Source: an uncultured Spirochaetaceae bacterium
Lineage (GTDB): Bacteria > Spirochaetota > Spirochaetia > Treponematales > Treponemataceae
Assembly (NCBI GenBank): GCA_902783155.1
Contig: CACZPR010000072.1
Coordinates: forward strand, 1-34,518
Length of the DNA: 34,518 nucleotides
Direction: 5' to 3'
Shown here: positions 17,162 to 24,267 of the stretch, piece after piece
How positions within the stretch are numbered: the first letter of the stretch is position 1
Layout: each line of letters starts with the position of its first letter
Program-made: the position numbers and the translations under genes
The notes under the pieces: model-generated
The model's input: only the letters and a program-made list of their open reading frames with translations
The model's database searches: none
What the model was told of the DNA's origin: nothing

Positions 17162-18727
17162 ATGGGATTATTCAGTTTTTTCAAAATAACAGAATCGGAT
17201 GAACACAACGAGCATGACGAGATAGAGGAAAGTGCCTCTGTTTCCCAAAGGCTTATGAAAGATGTCATTGACTCTATGCCTGATGACAAAACATCAAATA
17301 AACTCCAAATTAATACAGACATAAAAAAATCTGACGTAGCTCTTGGGGGAATAAATTTTCATCCAGACATAAAAGACCTGCTTTGGTTTGCAGATGGCCC
17401 ACTAAAAAACATACATCCGGGAGAATCAATCAAAAACTTTTCACACGGTAGATTCACAATTACATTCTCGATTCTAGGAATGGAAGAGCCTAGCATGATT
17501 TTCTGTGAACAGGCCATAGAAATACCGAGACACACCGACTCAATAGAACGGCCTCCATACTATCCAACTTACAGTGCTCTTTCCCCCATGCAAAAAGGAA
17601 TGTACCTAAAATTCCTCGAAAACCCATACAGAGACGACATTGATATCGGGTTTGTTTTCATACTCTACTACGGACTTGAAAGACACCTTCTTCTTGGCAA
17701 CTGGCGCAAAGCTGTAGACGTTGTAATCAAACTTCGTGACTGCCACAAAAACAAATCATTTCAGCAGTATTCAGCATACGCACTTATTCTTACGGCAATG
17801 TACCGAGCACAAGGAGAAATTGCAATTGCGCTTCTTGCTTCGCTTGACAAAGATTATGAAATACAGAATTTTCCTACCGAACTTTATCTTATGTGCGCCT
17901 CAAGCTTTAATCTCCACATAACCGCAAGAGACTTGATGCGGATGGCTCCTTTGTTTGGATTCAACAACAAACTGTACATAAAAAAGAATCCAGACTTATT
18001 TGAAAAAACACTTTCAGAAAAAATATCTGAACTCAGAGGAAGAGATTATATTTTAATTTCAGACTACCTCTCCGAAAATGAATTGAACACCCTTAAAAAA
18101 CATAACATCAAGATATTTGCCAACACATCACTTAGAGATACAAAAATTGAAATACCATTTATAACTGAAAACAAAAAACTACAGGAAGCATTTTATTATT
18201 TACTGTCAACAGCTCATGAATCCGTAAAAAATCTTGTCGCGGAAATACGAAGAAACAGCTGTTTGAAACCAGAACAAAAGAAACAGTCTGAACCGAAAAA
18301 ACAAAAAACAATGCCGGAATTGGTGAAAGAACTGCAACAAGGAACAAAAGCTATTCCGCTTCCTACAGGTTATAGAACTGCGATGCAGGCCCTGCGCGGA
18401 ATGAAAAAAATTGACAAAGAAAATGCAGTTGATTATCTAAAACAGATTTACGACCTTGCTGTTCAATATTCTATGCAGATAGATTATTCCGAATTCTGCA
18501 AGTGTCCGGGATATAACATAATCGAGATTATTCCAAAAACAGCAACTGAAAATCTTGAATACAATTACAACGACATCGGGTATAATGAGCTTACCCTGTC
18601 AAAAACCGACATAAAAGAAATTGTCAATCTTTGGGGTGAACCAGAACATCATTCGACATTAAACAAAATGTACCATGACCTCTGGCATGAATACGAAATT
18701 AAATATAAAAAAGAAAATCCAATTTAA
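17162..18727 (+). CDS. TerB-N domain protein of unknown function
   Basis: This 521-residue soluble protein contains a TerB-N-like segment at about 128-178: PPYYPTYSALSPMQKGMYLK followed by FVFILYYGLERHLLLGN, the SPxQ...YL...YYGLER pattern of that domain. TerB-N proteins are found around tellurite-resistance and phage-stress type systems, usually with a C-terminal TerB-C and often beside helicases or ATPases. Here the rest is mostly helical, with a charged, lysine-rich linker (about 375-395) and no partner gene nearby. It is more AT-rich than the genes to its left, stands alone between gene-poor gaps, and ends in a clear terminator. Its function is not predictable; acquisition by transfer is plausible. 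Confidence 0.6.
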   Translation: MGLFSFFKITESDEHNEHDEIEESASVSQRLMKDVIDSMPDDKTSNKLQINTDIKKSDVALGGINFHPDIKDLLWFADGPLKNIHPGESIKNFSHGRFTITFSILGMEEPSMIFCEQAIEIPRHTDSIERPPYYPTYSALSPMQKGMYLKFLENPYRDDIDIGFVFILYYGLERHLLLGNWRKAVDVVIKLRDCHKNKSFQQYSAYALILTAMYRAQGEIAIALLASLDKDYEIQNFPTELYLMCASSFNLHITARDLMRMAPLFGFNNKLYIKKNPDLFEKTLSEKISELRGRDYILISDYLSENELNTLKKHNIKIFANTSLRDTKIEIPFITENKKLQEAFYYLLSTAHESVKNLVAEIRRNSCLKPEQKKQSEPKKQKTMPELVKELQQGTKAIPLPTGYRTAMQALRGMKKIDKENAVDYLKQIYDLAVQYSMQIDYSEFCKCPGYNIIEIIPKTATENLEYNYNDIGYNELTLSKTDIKEIVNLWGEPEHHSTLNKMYHDLWHEYEIKYKKENPI

Positions 18728-18730
18728 CCT

Positions 18731-18757
18731 AGTCGGATTTTTATGCCGATTTTTTTC
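18731..18757 (+). terminator. Intrinsic terminator of the TerB-N gene
   Basis: Four bases after the stop, AGTCGG pairs with CCGATT (one G-U pair) around a nine-base loop and is followed by a T-run. Confidence 0.6.
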
Positions 18758-18977
18758 CCATGGCATCACTGACAATGCCGCTTGCCTCGATGCAGACCTG
18801 GCTGACTTCACCGTGCCACCATCGTTGACAAGCATGGCATCGGAATGATTTTTTCGGGAAGAACTTATCTGGCACGATGAAAAAGTTTTTGCAGCGTATC
18901 CCTCCCGCTCAGAGAGCAAAATTTAAACATCTTCCACAAGGTTTTGTTAGTTCTTTAGGCGTTTTCTTTATTGGCTT
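18758..18977. other. Gene-free block, GC-richer than its flanks
   Basis: Bases 18758-18850 are distinctly GC-richer than the AT-rich DNA around them and include short self-complementary pieces (GGCAT...ATGCC) and CATGGCATC repeated at both ends in the same orientation. The minus strand is open for about 60 codons, but the frame runs into the TerB-N gene and shows no ribosome site, so I do not call a gene. It may be a fragment of a dispersed repeat. Confidence 0.3.
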
Positions 18978-18980
18978 ACA

Positions 18981-19008
18981 AAAAAAATTCCGTCACTTAG
19001 GACGGATT
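18981..19008 (-). terminator. Intrinsic terminator of the 19586 gene
   Basis: Read on the minus strand, AATCCGTC pairs with GACGGAAT/T around a six-base loop (CTAAGT is central) and is followed directly by a T-run of eight or more. It lies about 12 bp after the stop of the gene ending at 19020. Confidence 0.75.
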
Positions 19009-19019
19009 AAGGATTTCAA

Positions 19020-19586
19020 TTATCTATCTAGGTTAGGCATTTCCATTACATTGATGCAGACAAAATTCCCCTTTTCGCTGGACGTAGGCGTTGCAATGAT
19101 GTGCATCCCATGTTGGAAAGAGTAAAAAGCCTGAGTACCAGGAAATCCCCTCATCGTATAATCTACCCCAAAGCCATAGTGTACGGCAAAGTATGTAAGC
19201 ATGAGGTCATAAGTCTGATAATCCTCAAACACGGCTCCGCACTGGTACATTCTTCCGTCTTCTTCATCGAACAGATAGAAGAGGCACGTTATCCTTTTTC
19301 CGTCATATTCCCAGCCGTTTTCGTTATCAAAGTAAATCACGTCAGGATTTTCGCTGCTGCACATCCAGCCGTTTTCTTCAAGGATTTCCTTGCACTCATT
19401 TCTGGAACATCCGATGTCGCAGAGGTAAATCTTCCTGAGGTCGTCCAGAAGTTCCTCAGTGGTTCCTTCCGAATCATGCTCCAGACCGTCATAAAAAAAC
19501 TCTATGGATTCAGTTGCGTTCAATGCTGATGCATATCCAGATGAGATAATCAAGATTATTAAGGCAAGCAGAAAATGTTTCTTCAT
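19020..19586 (-). CDS. Small exported protein of unknown function
   Basis: The start is placed at the ATG at 19586 because it opens a signal peptide (MKKHFLLALIILIISSGYAS, cleavage near ALNA). The longer open frame to 19784 reads through the promoter and is improbable. The mature ~165-residue protein is acidic, with five cysteines (CDIGCSRNECKEIL, WMCSSE and later ones) that could form disulfides in the periplasm, and a C-terminal half rich in aromatic residues. I recognise no family. A TTGACA-type promoter ends seven bases before the ATG, and an intrinsic terminator follows the stop, so it is a single-gene unit. Confidence 0.65.
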   Translation of the reverse strand: MKKHFLLALIILIISSGYASALNATESIEFFYDGLEHDSEGTTEELLDDLRKIYLCDIGCSRNECKEILEENGWMCSSENPDVIYFDNENGWEYDGKRITCLFYLFDEEDGRMYQCGAVFEDYQTYDLMLTYFAVHYGFGVDYTMRGFPGTQAFYSFQHGMHIIATPTSSEKGNFVCINVMEMPNLDR

Positions 19587-19593
19587 GTTTTTT

Positions 19594-19621
19594 ATGATAT
19601 CCCTGTTTGTTTTTTTGTCAA
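19594..19621 (-). promoter_or_regulatory. Promoter of the 19586 gene with very short leader
   Basis: On the minus strand a perfect TTGACA (19616-19621), a 16-bp spacer and TATCAT (19594-19599), then seven bases (AAAAAAC) to the ATG. Confidence 0.6.
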
Positions 19622-19746
19622 GGCAAATGTTTTTTCCTGATTTTCCATATGATTTACAACCGTACTTTTTGGTACACATTCCTCCTGCAAGTTCGTGCTG
19701 GCAAATAGAAAAAAAATTGTCTATTTTTTTGTAGCACCTGCCCCAC

Positions 19747-21003
19747 TTAAAACCACTTCTCATCCATAAGAAAATCAAAAACATTCAATATCAAGATTCC
19801 GTCGTCATTTCTGTAAGTGGATTGATTTCCGCCTGTTATTACGATTTTCTGAAAGTTGTCGTTGACGGCAAGAAGGGGCTTGAGTTCCTGTTCTGTTTTT
19901 TCTTCTGTCGGAAGCGCATAGGCTGATTGAATGTAAATGCGGTCATAACCCTTGTTGCAGACAAAATCTATTTCCAGAGAATTGCGTTCTGATTTTCCTG
20001 TTTCATTCCGTGTATTTTTGACGACATGTCCGACATCAACACTGTAACCTCTTTTGCGAAGTTCATTGTAAATCAGATTCTCCATAAGATGGGGCTGCTC
20101 ATTCTGTCTGAAATTCAATCTTGCATTGCGGAGTCCCAAATCTTCAAAATAATATTTTACAGGAGTCTCAATATATTTCCGTCCCTTGATATCATAGCGG
20201 ACCGCTTTTTCAATCAAAAATGCATCCTGCAGATAATCAAGATAGCTCTTTATCGTATTTACAGAGATTTCACTTTTTTTAACGGACTTGAATGTGTTTT
20301 GAATTTTCAGCGGATTTGTAAGGCTTCCGATGGAGCTTGCAATTACATTAATCAGCTCTTCAAGATCCGAATCATTACGGATTGAATACCGTTCCTTTAT
20401 GTCAGTAAAATAGGTATTCAAAAAAAGCTGCATAAGATATTGTTTTTTCAGCTCTTCGTTCTGCATAAAAACAGTCTGAGGGAGTCCGCCAAACTGCATG
20501 TAGTCGTTAAGACGGCGGATATCATACGGTTTTTCAGGATTCACTGCCGACATATACTCTGCAAAACTGAACGGATGAACCCTAATCTCAAAACCCCTGC
20601 CCCGGAAAGTAGTTATGACATCCTTTGACAGAAAACGTGCGTTGCTACCGGTTACATAAACGTCAACATTCGGCTTTTTCAAAAGGGTATTCAAAACTTC
20701 TTCAAACCTCTGCAAAAGCTGGACTTCATCAATCAGTATATAATGCATGTTTGCATCAAGCGTCCTGTTGTCCACATATTTCAACAGATTCAAAGGCAAG
20801 CGGAGTTCTTCATTGTAAAGGCTTTCCAAATCGATTTGAATTATATGATTTTCATCGATGCCGTTATTTTTCAGCCAGTCGCTGAACAGATTAAGCAGCA
20901 GAAATGATTTTCCAGACCGGCGCATTCCAGTAATGATTTTTATCATTCCATTGTGCCTGCATTCAATGAGTTTATTCAGATAGACAGGGCGATTTACGGT
21001 CAT
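19747..21003 (-). CDS. AAA ATPase with DUF4143 domain
   Basis: The ATG at 21003 is chosen over the longer frame to 21081 because AGGAG lies seven bases upstream of it and a promoter lies beyond. The 418-residue protein has Walker A IKIITGMRRSGKSFLLLNLF (K32), Walker B MHYILIDEVQLLQRF (D92, E93), a sensor-like VYVTGSNARFLS, the HPFSFAEYM segment typical of this group, and a C-terminal DUF4143 part with the nuclease-like EIDFVCNKGYDRIYIQSAYA. Members are widespread, often patchily distributed, and their function is poorly known; DNA or toxin-antitoxin-like roles have been suggested from the fold. Two near-identical 40-bp palindromes flank its promoter, so expression is probably tightly controlled. 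Confidence 0.85.
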   Translation of the reverse strand: MTVNRPVYLNKLIECRHNGMIKIITGMRRSGKSFLLLNLFSDWLKNNGIDENHIIQIDLESLYNEELRLPLNLLKYVDNRTLDANMHYILIDEVQLLQRFEEVLNTLLKKPNVDVYVTGSNARFLSKDVITTFRGRGFEIRVHPFSFAEYMSAVNPEKPYDIRRLNDYMQFGGLPQTVFMQNEELKKQYLMQLFLNTYFTDIKERYSIRNDSDLEELINVIASSIGSLTNPLKIQNTFKSVKKSEISVNTIKSYLDYLQDAFLIEKAVRYDIKGRKYIETPVKYYFEDLGLRNARLNFRQNEQPHLMENLIYNELRKRGYSVDVGHVVKNTRNETGKSERNSLEIDFVCNKGYDRIYIQSAYALPTEEKTEQELKPLLAVNDNFQKIVITGGNQSTYRNDDGILILNVFDFLMDEKWF

Positions 21004-21012
21004 CACGGCTCC

Positions 21013-21052
21013 TATTGAAAATTTCTGCGTATTTGCGCATTTATTTTCAATA
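21013..21052. promoter_or_regulatory. Palindromic operator-like site 1 (promoter-proximal)
   Basis: A 40-bp site with perfect outer arms TATTGAAAAT/ATTTTCAATA and inner TGCG/CGCA. It matches site 2 at 37 of 40 positions. It covers the predicted transcription start and touches the ribosome site of the ATPase gene, so a protein bound here would block it. Confidence 0.65.
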
Positions 21053-21081
21053 ATTCTACCACATACTTGATTATTTGACAA
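21053..21081 (-). promoter_or_regulatory. Promoter of the AAA ATPase gene
   Basis: On the minus strand TTGTCA (21076-21081), a 17-bp spacer and TAGAAT (21053-21058). It sits precisely between the two palindromic sites. Confidence 0.6.
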
Positions 21082-21085
21082 TTTC

Positions 21086-21125
21086 TACTGAAAATTTTTG
21101 CGTATTTACGCATTTATTTTCAATA
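21086..21125. promoter_or_regulatory. Palindromic operator-like site 2 (upstream)
   Basis: A 40-bp site nearly identical to site 1, differing at three positions, and lying four bases upstream of the -35 box. The site centres are 73 bp apart, close to seven helical turns, a spacing compatible with two proteins on the same DNA face and looping. Confidence 0.65.
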
Positions 21126-21222
21126 GGATTTCCAACTATTAAGCGAAAATCCGTCAATATTCTCCGAAAATTATCATTTCGCGGAACGACAACTTTCAAT
21201 TCTCAATTATCAATTATCAATT

Positions 21223-21264
21223 AAAAAAAAATCCGCCGGCAAGTTTTTTTTCACCGACGGATTT
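21223..21264 (-). terminator. Intrinsic terminator of ettA
   Basis: Read on the minus strand, AAATCCGTCGG pairs with CCGGCGGATTT (one G-U position) around a loop of about 14 bases and is followed by a T-run of nine. It lies 30 bp after the ettA stop. A short tandem TCAATTAT array lies beside it at about 21197-21221. Confidence 0.85.
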
Positions 21265-21294
21265 ATTACATATTTAACAGCTAAAAACAGATTT

Positions 21295-23058
21295 CTACCT
21301 AACCAATTTTCTGTACACGGTTTTGTGGGGTCGGTCTGCATCGTCGCCATACATTTTCTTTTTCCACTCCGCGTATTCGCTCCAGTTGCCTTCGAACCAC
21401 TTTACTTCGGAGTTGTTTTCAAAAGCAAGTATGTGGGTGCAGATTCGGTCAAGGAAATAGCGGTCGTGGCTGATTACCATGACAACTCCCGCGAACTCGT
21501 TTATCGCTTCTTCCAGGGTTCTCGTTGTTGAAATGTCCAGATCGTTTGTCGGCTCGTCAAGGAGAAGTACGTTGCCGGCTTCCTTGAACATCATGCCCAT
21601 GTTGAGTCTGTTTTTTTCACCGCCGGAAAGCACGGAGATTTTTTTGTTCTGCTCAGGTCCGTTGAAGTTGAACCATGAGCAGTACGCACGGCTGTTGACC
21701 TCGCGGACGGCTCCATTGACCGGGCGACCCTTTTCATCAACCGCACCAAGGCGAACCAAGTCAGCACCGCCGGAAAGCATTTCCCAGACAGTCTTGTTCG
21801 GATCGAGCTTGCTTCTCATCTGGTCAACGTACACGAGCTTAACGGTATCTCCAATCTTCAGATTTCCTGAATCCGGTTTTTCCTCACCTTCGCTTCCATC
21901 GGGCATCAAAACTTTTTGACCGGCGGCAGTTGCAATCATCTTGAACAATGTAGTCTTACCGGCTCCGTTTGGTCCGACAATACCGACGACCGCACCGGCT
22001 GGAATATGGAAATCAAGATTTTCAAAAAGAACCCTGTCGTCAAAACTCTTTGTCAGCTTTTCCGCATCAACAACAAGGCTTCCAAGACGCGGACCTGCGG
22101 GAATGGAAATCTGGGAATCTTTGAGCTGTATGCGCTTTGATTCCTCAGCAAGAAGTGCCTCGTATTTTGTGATATGTTCCTTGTGCTTTGCCTGACGACC
22201 CTTTGCGCCTGCGTGAATCCATTCAAGCTCCTCCTGCATCTGCTTTCTGCGGACGGATGCCTGTTTTTCTTCCTGAGCAAGTCTCTTTTCCTTTGCCTCA
22301 AGCCACTCGGTGTAATTTCCCTTGAACGGATAACCTTCGCCGCGGTCCATCTCCAGAATCCACCCGGCAACGTTGTCCAAAAAATAACGGTCGTGGGTGA
22401 TTGCAATTACAGTTCCGCTGTAGTGCTGCAAGTGACGCTCAAGCCATGCGACTGTCTCGGCATCAAGATGGTTGGTCGGTTCGTCAAGAAGAAGGATGTC
22501 CGGCTGCTGGAGCAAAAGCCTGCACAATGCAACACGGCGGCGTTCACCTCCAGAAAGCACGTCAACAACCTGATCCTGAGGAGGACATCTCAAAGCGTCC
22601 ATGGCAAGCTCAAGATTCGCGTCAAGGTTCCATGCGTCGGCGGCATCAAGTTTTTCCTGAAGCTCGGCCTGTCTTGCGCACAGCTTGTCAAAATCTGCGT
22701 CGGGGTCGCCAAATGCTTCGTTCACTTTGTCGAATTCCGCAAGCAAATCTGTAATCGGCTTTACACCTTCCATCACAATCTCGCGGACTGTCTTTCCCGG
22801 TTCAAGATAAGGTTCCTGCTCCAGATATCCCAAAGTATATCCGGGGGAAACCGTTGTCTCACCAGTGAAATCCTTGTCCACTCCAGCGAGGATTTTAAAA
22901 AGTGAAGATTTACCAGCGCCGTTTTCACCTATAACACCAATCTTTGCACCGTAATAATATGAAATGCTGATATCCTTTAGAACGACCTTGGTTCCATAAG
23001 CGCGGGAAACCCGGTTCATCGTGTAGATAATTTTTTTATCATCAACTGTCTTTGCCAT
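21295..23058 (-). CDS. ettA: Energy-dependent translational throttle ATPase EttA (ABC-F)
   Basis: The start is the ATG at 23058 (MAKTVDDKKIIYTMNRVSRA), the usual EttA opening; the longer frame would cross the promoter. The 587-residue soluble ABC-F protein has two nucleotide-binding domains: Walker A GENGAGKSS and GPNGAGKTT, signatures LSGGERRRVALCRLLL and LSGGEKNRLNMGMMF, Walker B with LLLDEPTNHLD and LLLDEPTNDLD. The arm and linker (EEKQASVRRKQMQEELEWI) between them fit EttA, which binds the ribosomal E site and gates the first peptide bond according to ADP/ATP. A strong promoter ends six bases before the ATG and no Shine-Dalgarno exists, so the message is probably leaderless. A clean terminator follows. 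Confidence 0.93.
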   Translation of the reverse strand: MAKTVDDKKIIYTMNRVSRAYGTKVVLKDISISYYYGAKIGVIGENGAGKSSLFKILAGVDKDFTGETTVSPGYTLGYLEQEPYLEPGKTVREIVMEGVKPITDLLAEFDKVNEAFGDPDADFDKLCARQAELQEKLDAADAWNLDANLELAMDALRCPPQDQVVDVLSGGERRRVALCRLLLQQPDILLLDEPTNHLDAETVAWLERHLQHYSGTVIAITHDRYFLDNVAGWILEMDRGEGYPFKGNYTEWLEAKEKRLAQEEKQASVRRKQMQEELEWIHAGAKGRQAKHKEHITKYEALLAEESKRIQLKDSQISIPAGPRLGSLVVDAEKLTKSFDDRVLFENLDFHIPAGAVVGIVGPNGAGKTTLFKMIATAAGQKVLMPDGSEGEEKPDSGNLKIGDTVKLVYVDQMRSKLDPNKTVWEMLSGGADLVRLGAVDEKGRPVNGAVREVNSRAYCSWFNFNGPEQNKKISVLSGGEKNRLNMGMMFKEAGNVLLLDEPTNDLDISTTRTLEEAINEFAGVVMVISHDRYFLDRICTHILAFENNSEVKWFEGNWSEYAEWKKKMYGDDADRPHKTVYRKLVR

Positions 23059-23064
23059 ACACAG

Positions 23065-23093
23065 ATTATATAGAAGAAAATGGGGATTATCAA
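23065..23093 (-). promoter_or_regulatory. Leaderless-type promoter of ettA
   Basis: On the minus strand TTGATA (23088-23093), a 17-bp spacer and a perfect TATAAT (23065-23070), followed by six bases (CTGTGT) and the ATG. Confidence 0.7.
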
Positions 23094-23153
23094 GGCAAAA
23101 ACTGGATTCGGGCATCCGAACGGACGATTCAATCCGATTCGGAAGCCAATTTC

Positions 23154-24206
23154 CTATTCCTCATCAAAATGTCCTGTCGCGACTTCCATCCACAAAGCCA
23201 CAAGCTCGGCGCAGTCATCCAGGCTCGGATTTTCAACCGGGCTGCCCCACAAATCTCCATCGGAATCCACCAGCATGACCACCGGAAGCGACTTGAAATA
23301 TTCGTCCACAGTCTGAAGCTCCCCCGCCGCGATTATATTGGTGAAGGCATCCTCCGAAATCCTTTTTGCGCTATCCATCTTGCTCTGGTCTGCCGGACTG
23401 TTGATGTCGCAAACCATTCCGACCGCCTGGACATTTTCCGGGAGCAGACCCGACCAAACGGAAAACTCCTTCACAAAATCCACACACTTTTTGTCTTCGT
23501 GGTCCCACAAAAGAAGCACCGTCAAATCACTCCGGCCAAAGACCTGCTCGGTAACTGAATTCCCATCCAGATCAAGCGATGCGAACATTGGAAATTTCAG
23601 TCCCTCGCCCATACGCGCTGTGCTTGTGTTTTTTTCTATCTTGATTTTTTTGTATCTTGCATTTTTTACGGCCTCAAGCGCATGGTCCCGACATTCAAAA
23701 AAGATTTGCGCCTCCTCGTCGGACATTCCATCGGTGGTGTTCTCAATCTGCGAAAATAGATAGGTGTTGCCATGTTTTTTTGCGAGAATCTTCATGTCGG
23801 TTATAAACTCGTAGCCCGCCTCTGGATTTTCCATCAGCGATTTGTACTCCTTGGTCGGAATCACCGCAAGCTCTCCAATCAGTTTTTGGTGGACCGCCAT
23901 CCTTTGCTGAAGCTCATTGTAAAAAGCCTCCTGGTCCTCATCCGAATCCAGATTTTCCCAGCGCGAACTTGCCTCCGAATAGATTTCCTGCATCGCCTGT
24001 GGATATGAGAAACCTATAATCGTTACCGGATAGACAGCCATGTCGGTTCCATAAGAATCCACCGTCAGCCCCTTGTCCAGATACTCCTGCTCGATTGGAA
24101 GCAGAATCCCGCACGGCTCCATATAAAGAAGGTCCCCGTCGTCCTTTGAACACGAAACCATAACCAAAGCCAAAACGGCGACCAAAATTGAAAGTCCCTT
24201 TTTCAT
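23154..24206 (-). CDS. Lipoprotein with a C-terminal thioredoxin-like domain
   Basis: This 350-residue protein begins with a lipoprotein signal (MKKGLSILVAVLALVMVSC, lipid at C19). Residues up to about 195 are helical and acidic, without a known domain. The rest resembles the TlpA/AhpC thioredoxin fold: FPMFASLDLDGNSVTEQVFG, then TVLLLWDHEDKKCVDFVKEF where a redox CxxC would stand, then LPVVMLVDSDGDLW with the cis-proline-like LP. Only one cysteine is left at the active site, so it is probably not a standard disulfide reductase. The same architecture occurs in envelope proteins of Bacteroidetes and spirochaetes. A TAGAAT -10 box ends six bases before the ATG. Confidence 0.75.
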   Translation of the reverse strand: MKKGLSILVAVLALVMVSCSKDDGDLLYMEPCGILLPIEQEYLDKGLTVDSYGTDMAVYPVTIIGFSYPQAMQEIYSEASSRWENLDSDEDQEAFYNELQQRMAVHQKLIGELAVIPTKEYKSLMENPEAGYEFITDMKILAKKHGNTYLFSQIENTTDGMSDEEAQIFFECRDHALEAVKNARYKKIKIEKNTSTARMGEGLKFPMFASLDLDGNSVTEQVFGRSDLTVLLLWDHEDKKCVDFVKEFSVWSGLLPENVQAVGMVCDINSPADQSKMDSAKRISEDAFTNIIAAGELQTVDEYFKSLPVVMLVDSDGDLWGSPVENPSLDDCAELVALWMEVATGHFDEE

Positions 24207-24212
24207 GCGCCC

Positions 24213-24241
24213 ATTCTACCACAGACCCCCGCATTATGGAA
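24213..24241 (-). promoter_or_regulatory. Candidate leaderless promoter of the 24206 lipoprotein gene
   Basis: On the minus strand TTCCAT (24236-24241), a 17-bp spacer and TAGAAT (24213-24218), then six bases to the ATG. The -35 box is weak but resembles that at 13425. Confidence 0.4.
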
Positions 24242-24267
24242 TGGGGAAAACGAAAGTTTCCAGCCAC

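Noticed and set aside
18877..19125. 82-codon plus-strand frame
   Set aside because: It crosses the terminator of, and then runs antisense into, the 19586 gene, and has no ribosome site or recognisable domain.
19587..19784. N-terminal extension of the 19586 gene
   Set aside because: The extension reads through a TTGACA/TATCAT promoter and would bury an obvious signal peptide at residue 67.
21004..21081. N-terminal extension of the ATPase gene
   Set aside because: It overlaps the promoter and operator site 1; the ATG at 21003 has a proper ribosome site.
21197..21221. Tandem TCAATTAT units as a possible repeat array or CRISPR
   Set aside because: Only about three short units without spacers; simple-sequence repeat beside the ettA terminator.
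22174..22905. 243-codon plus-strand open frame
   Set aside because: It lies wholly antisense within ettA and shows no domain or ribosome site.
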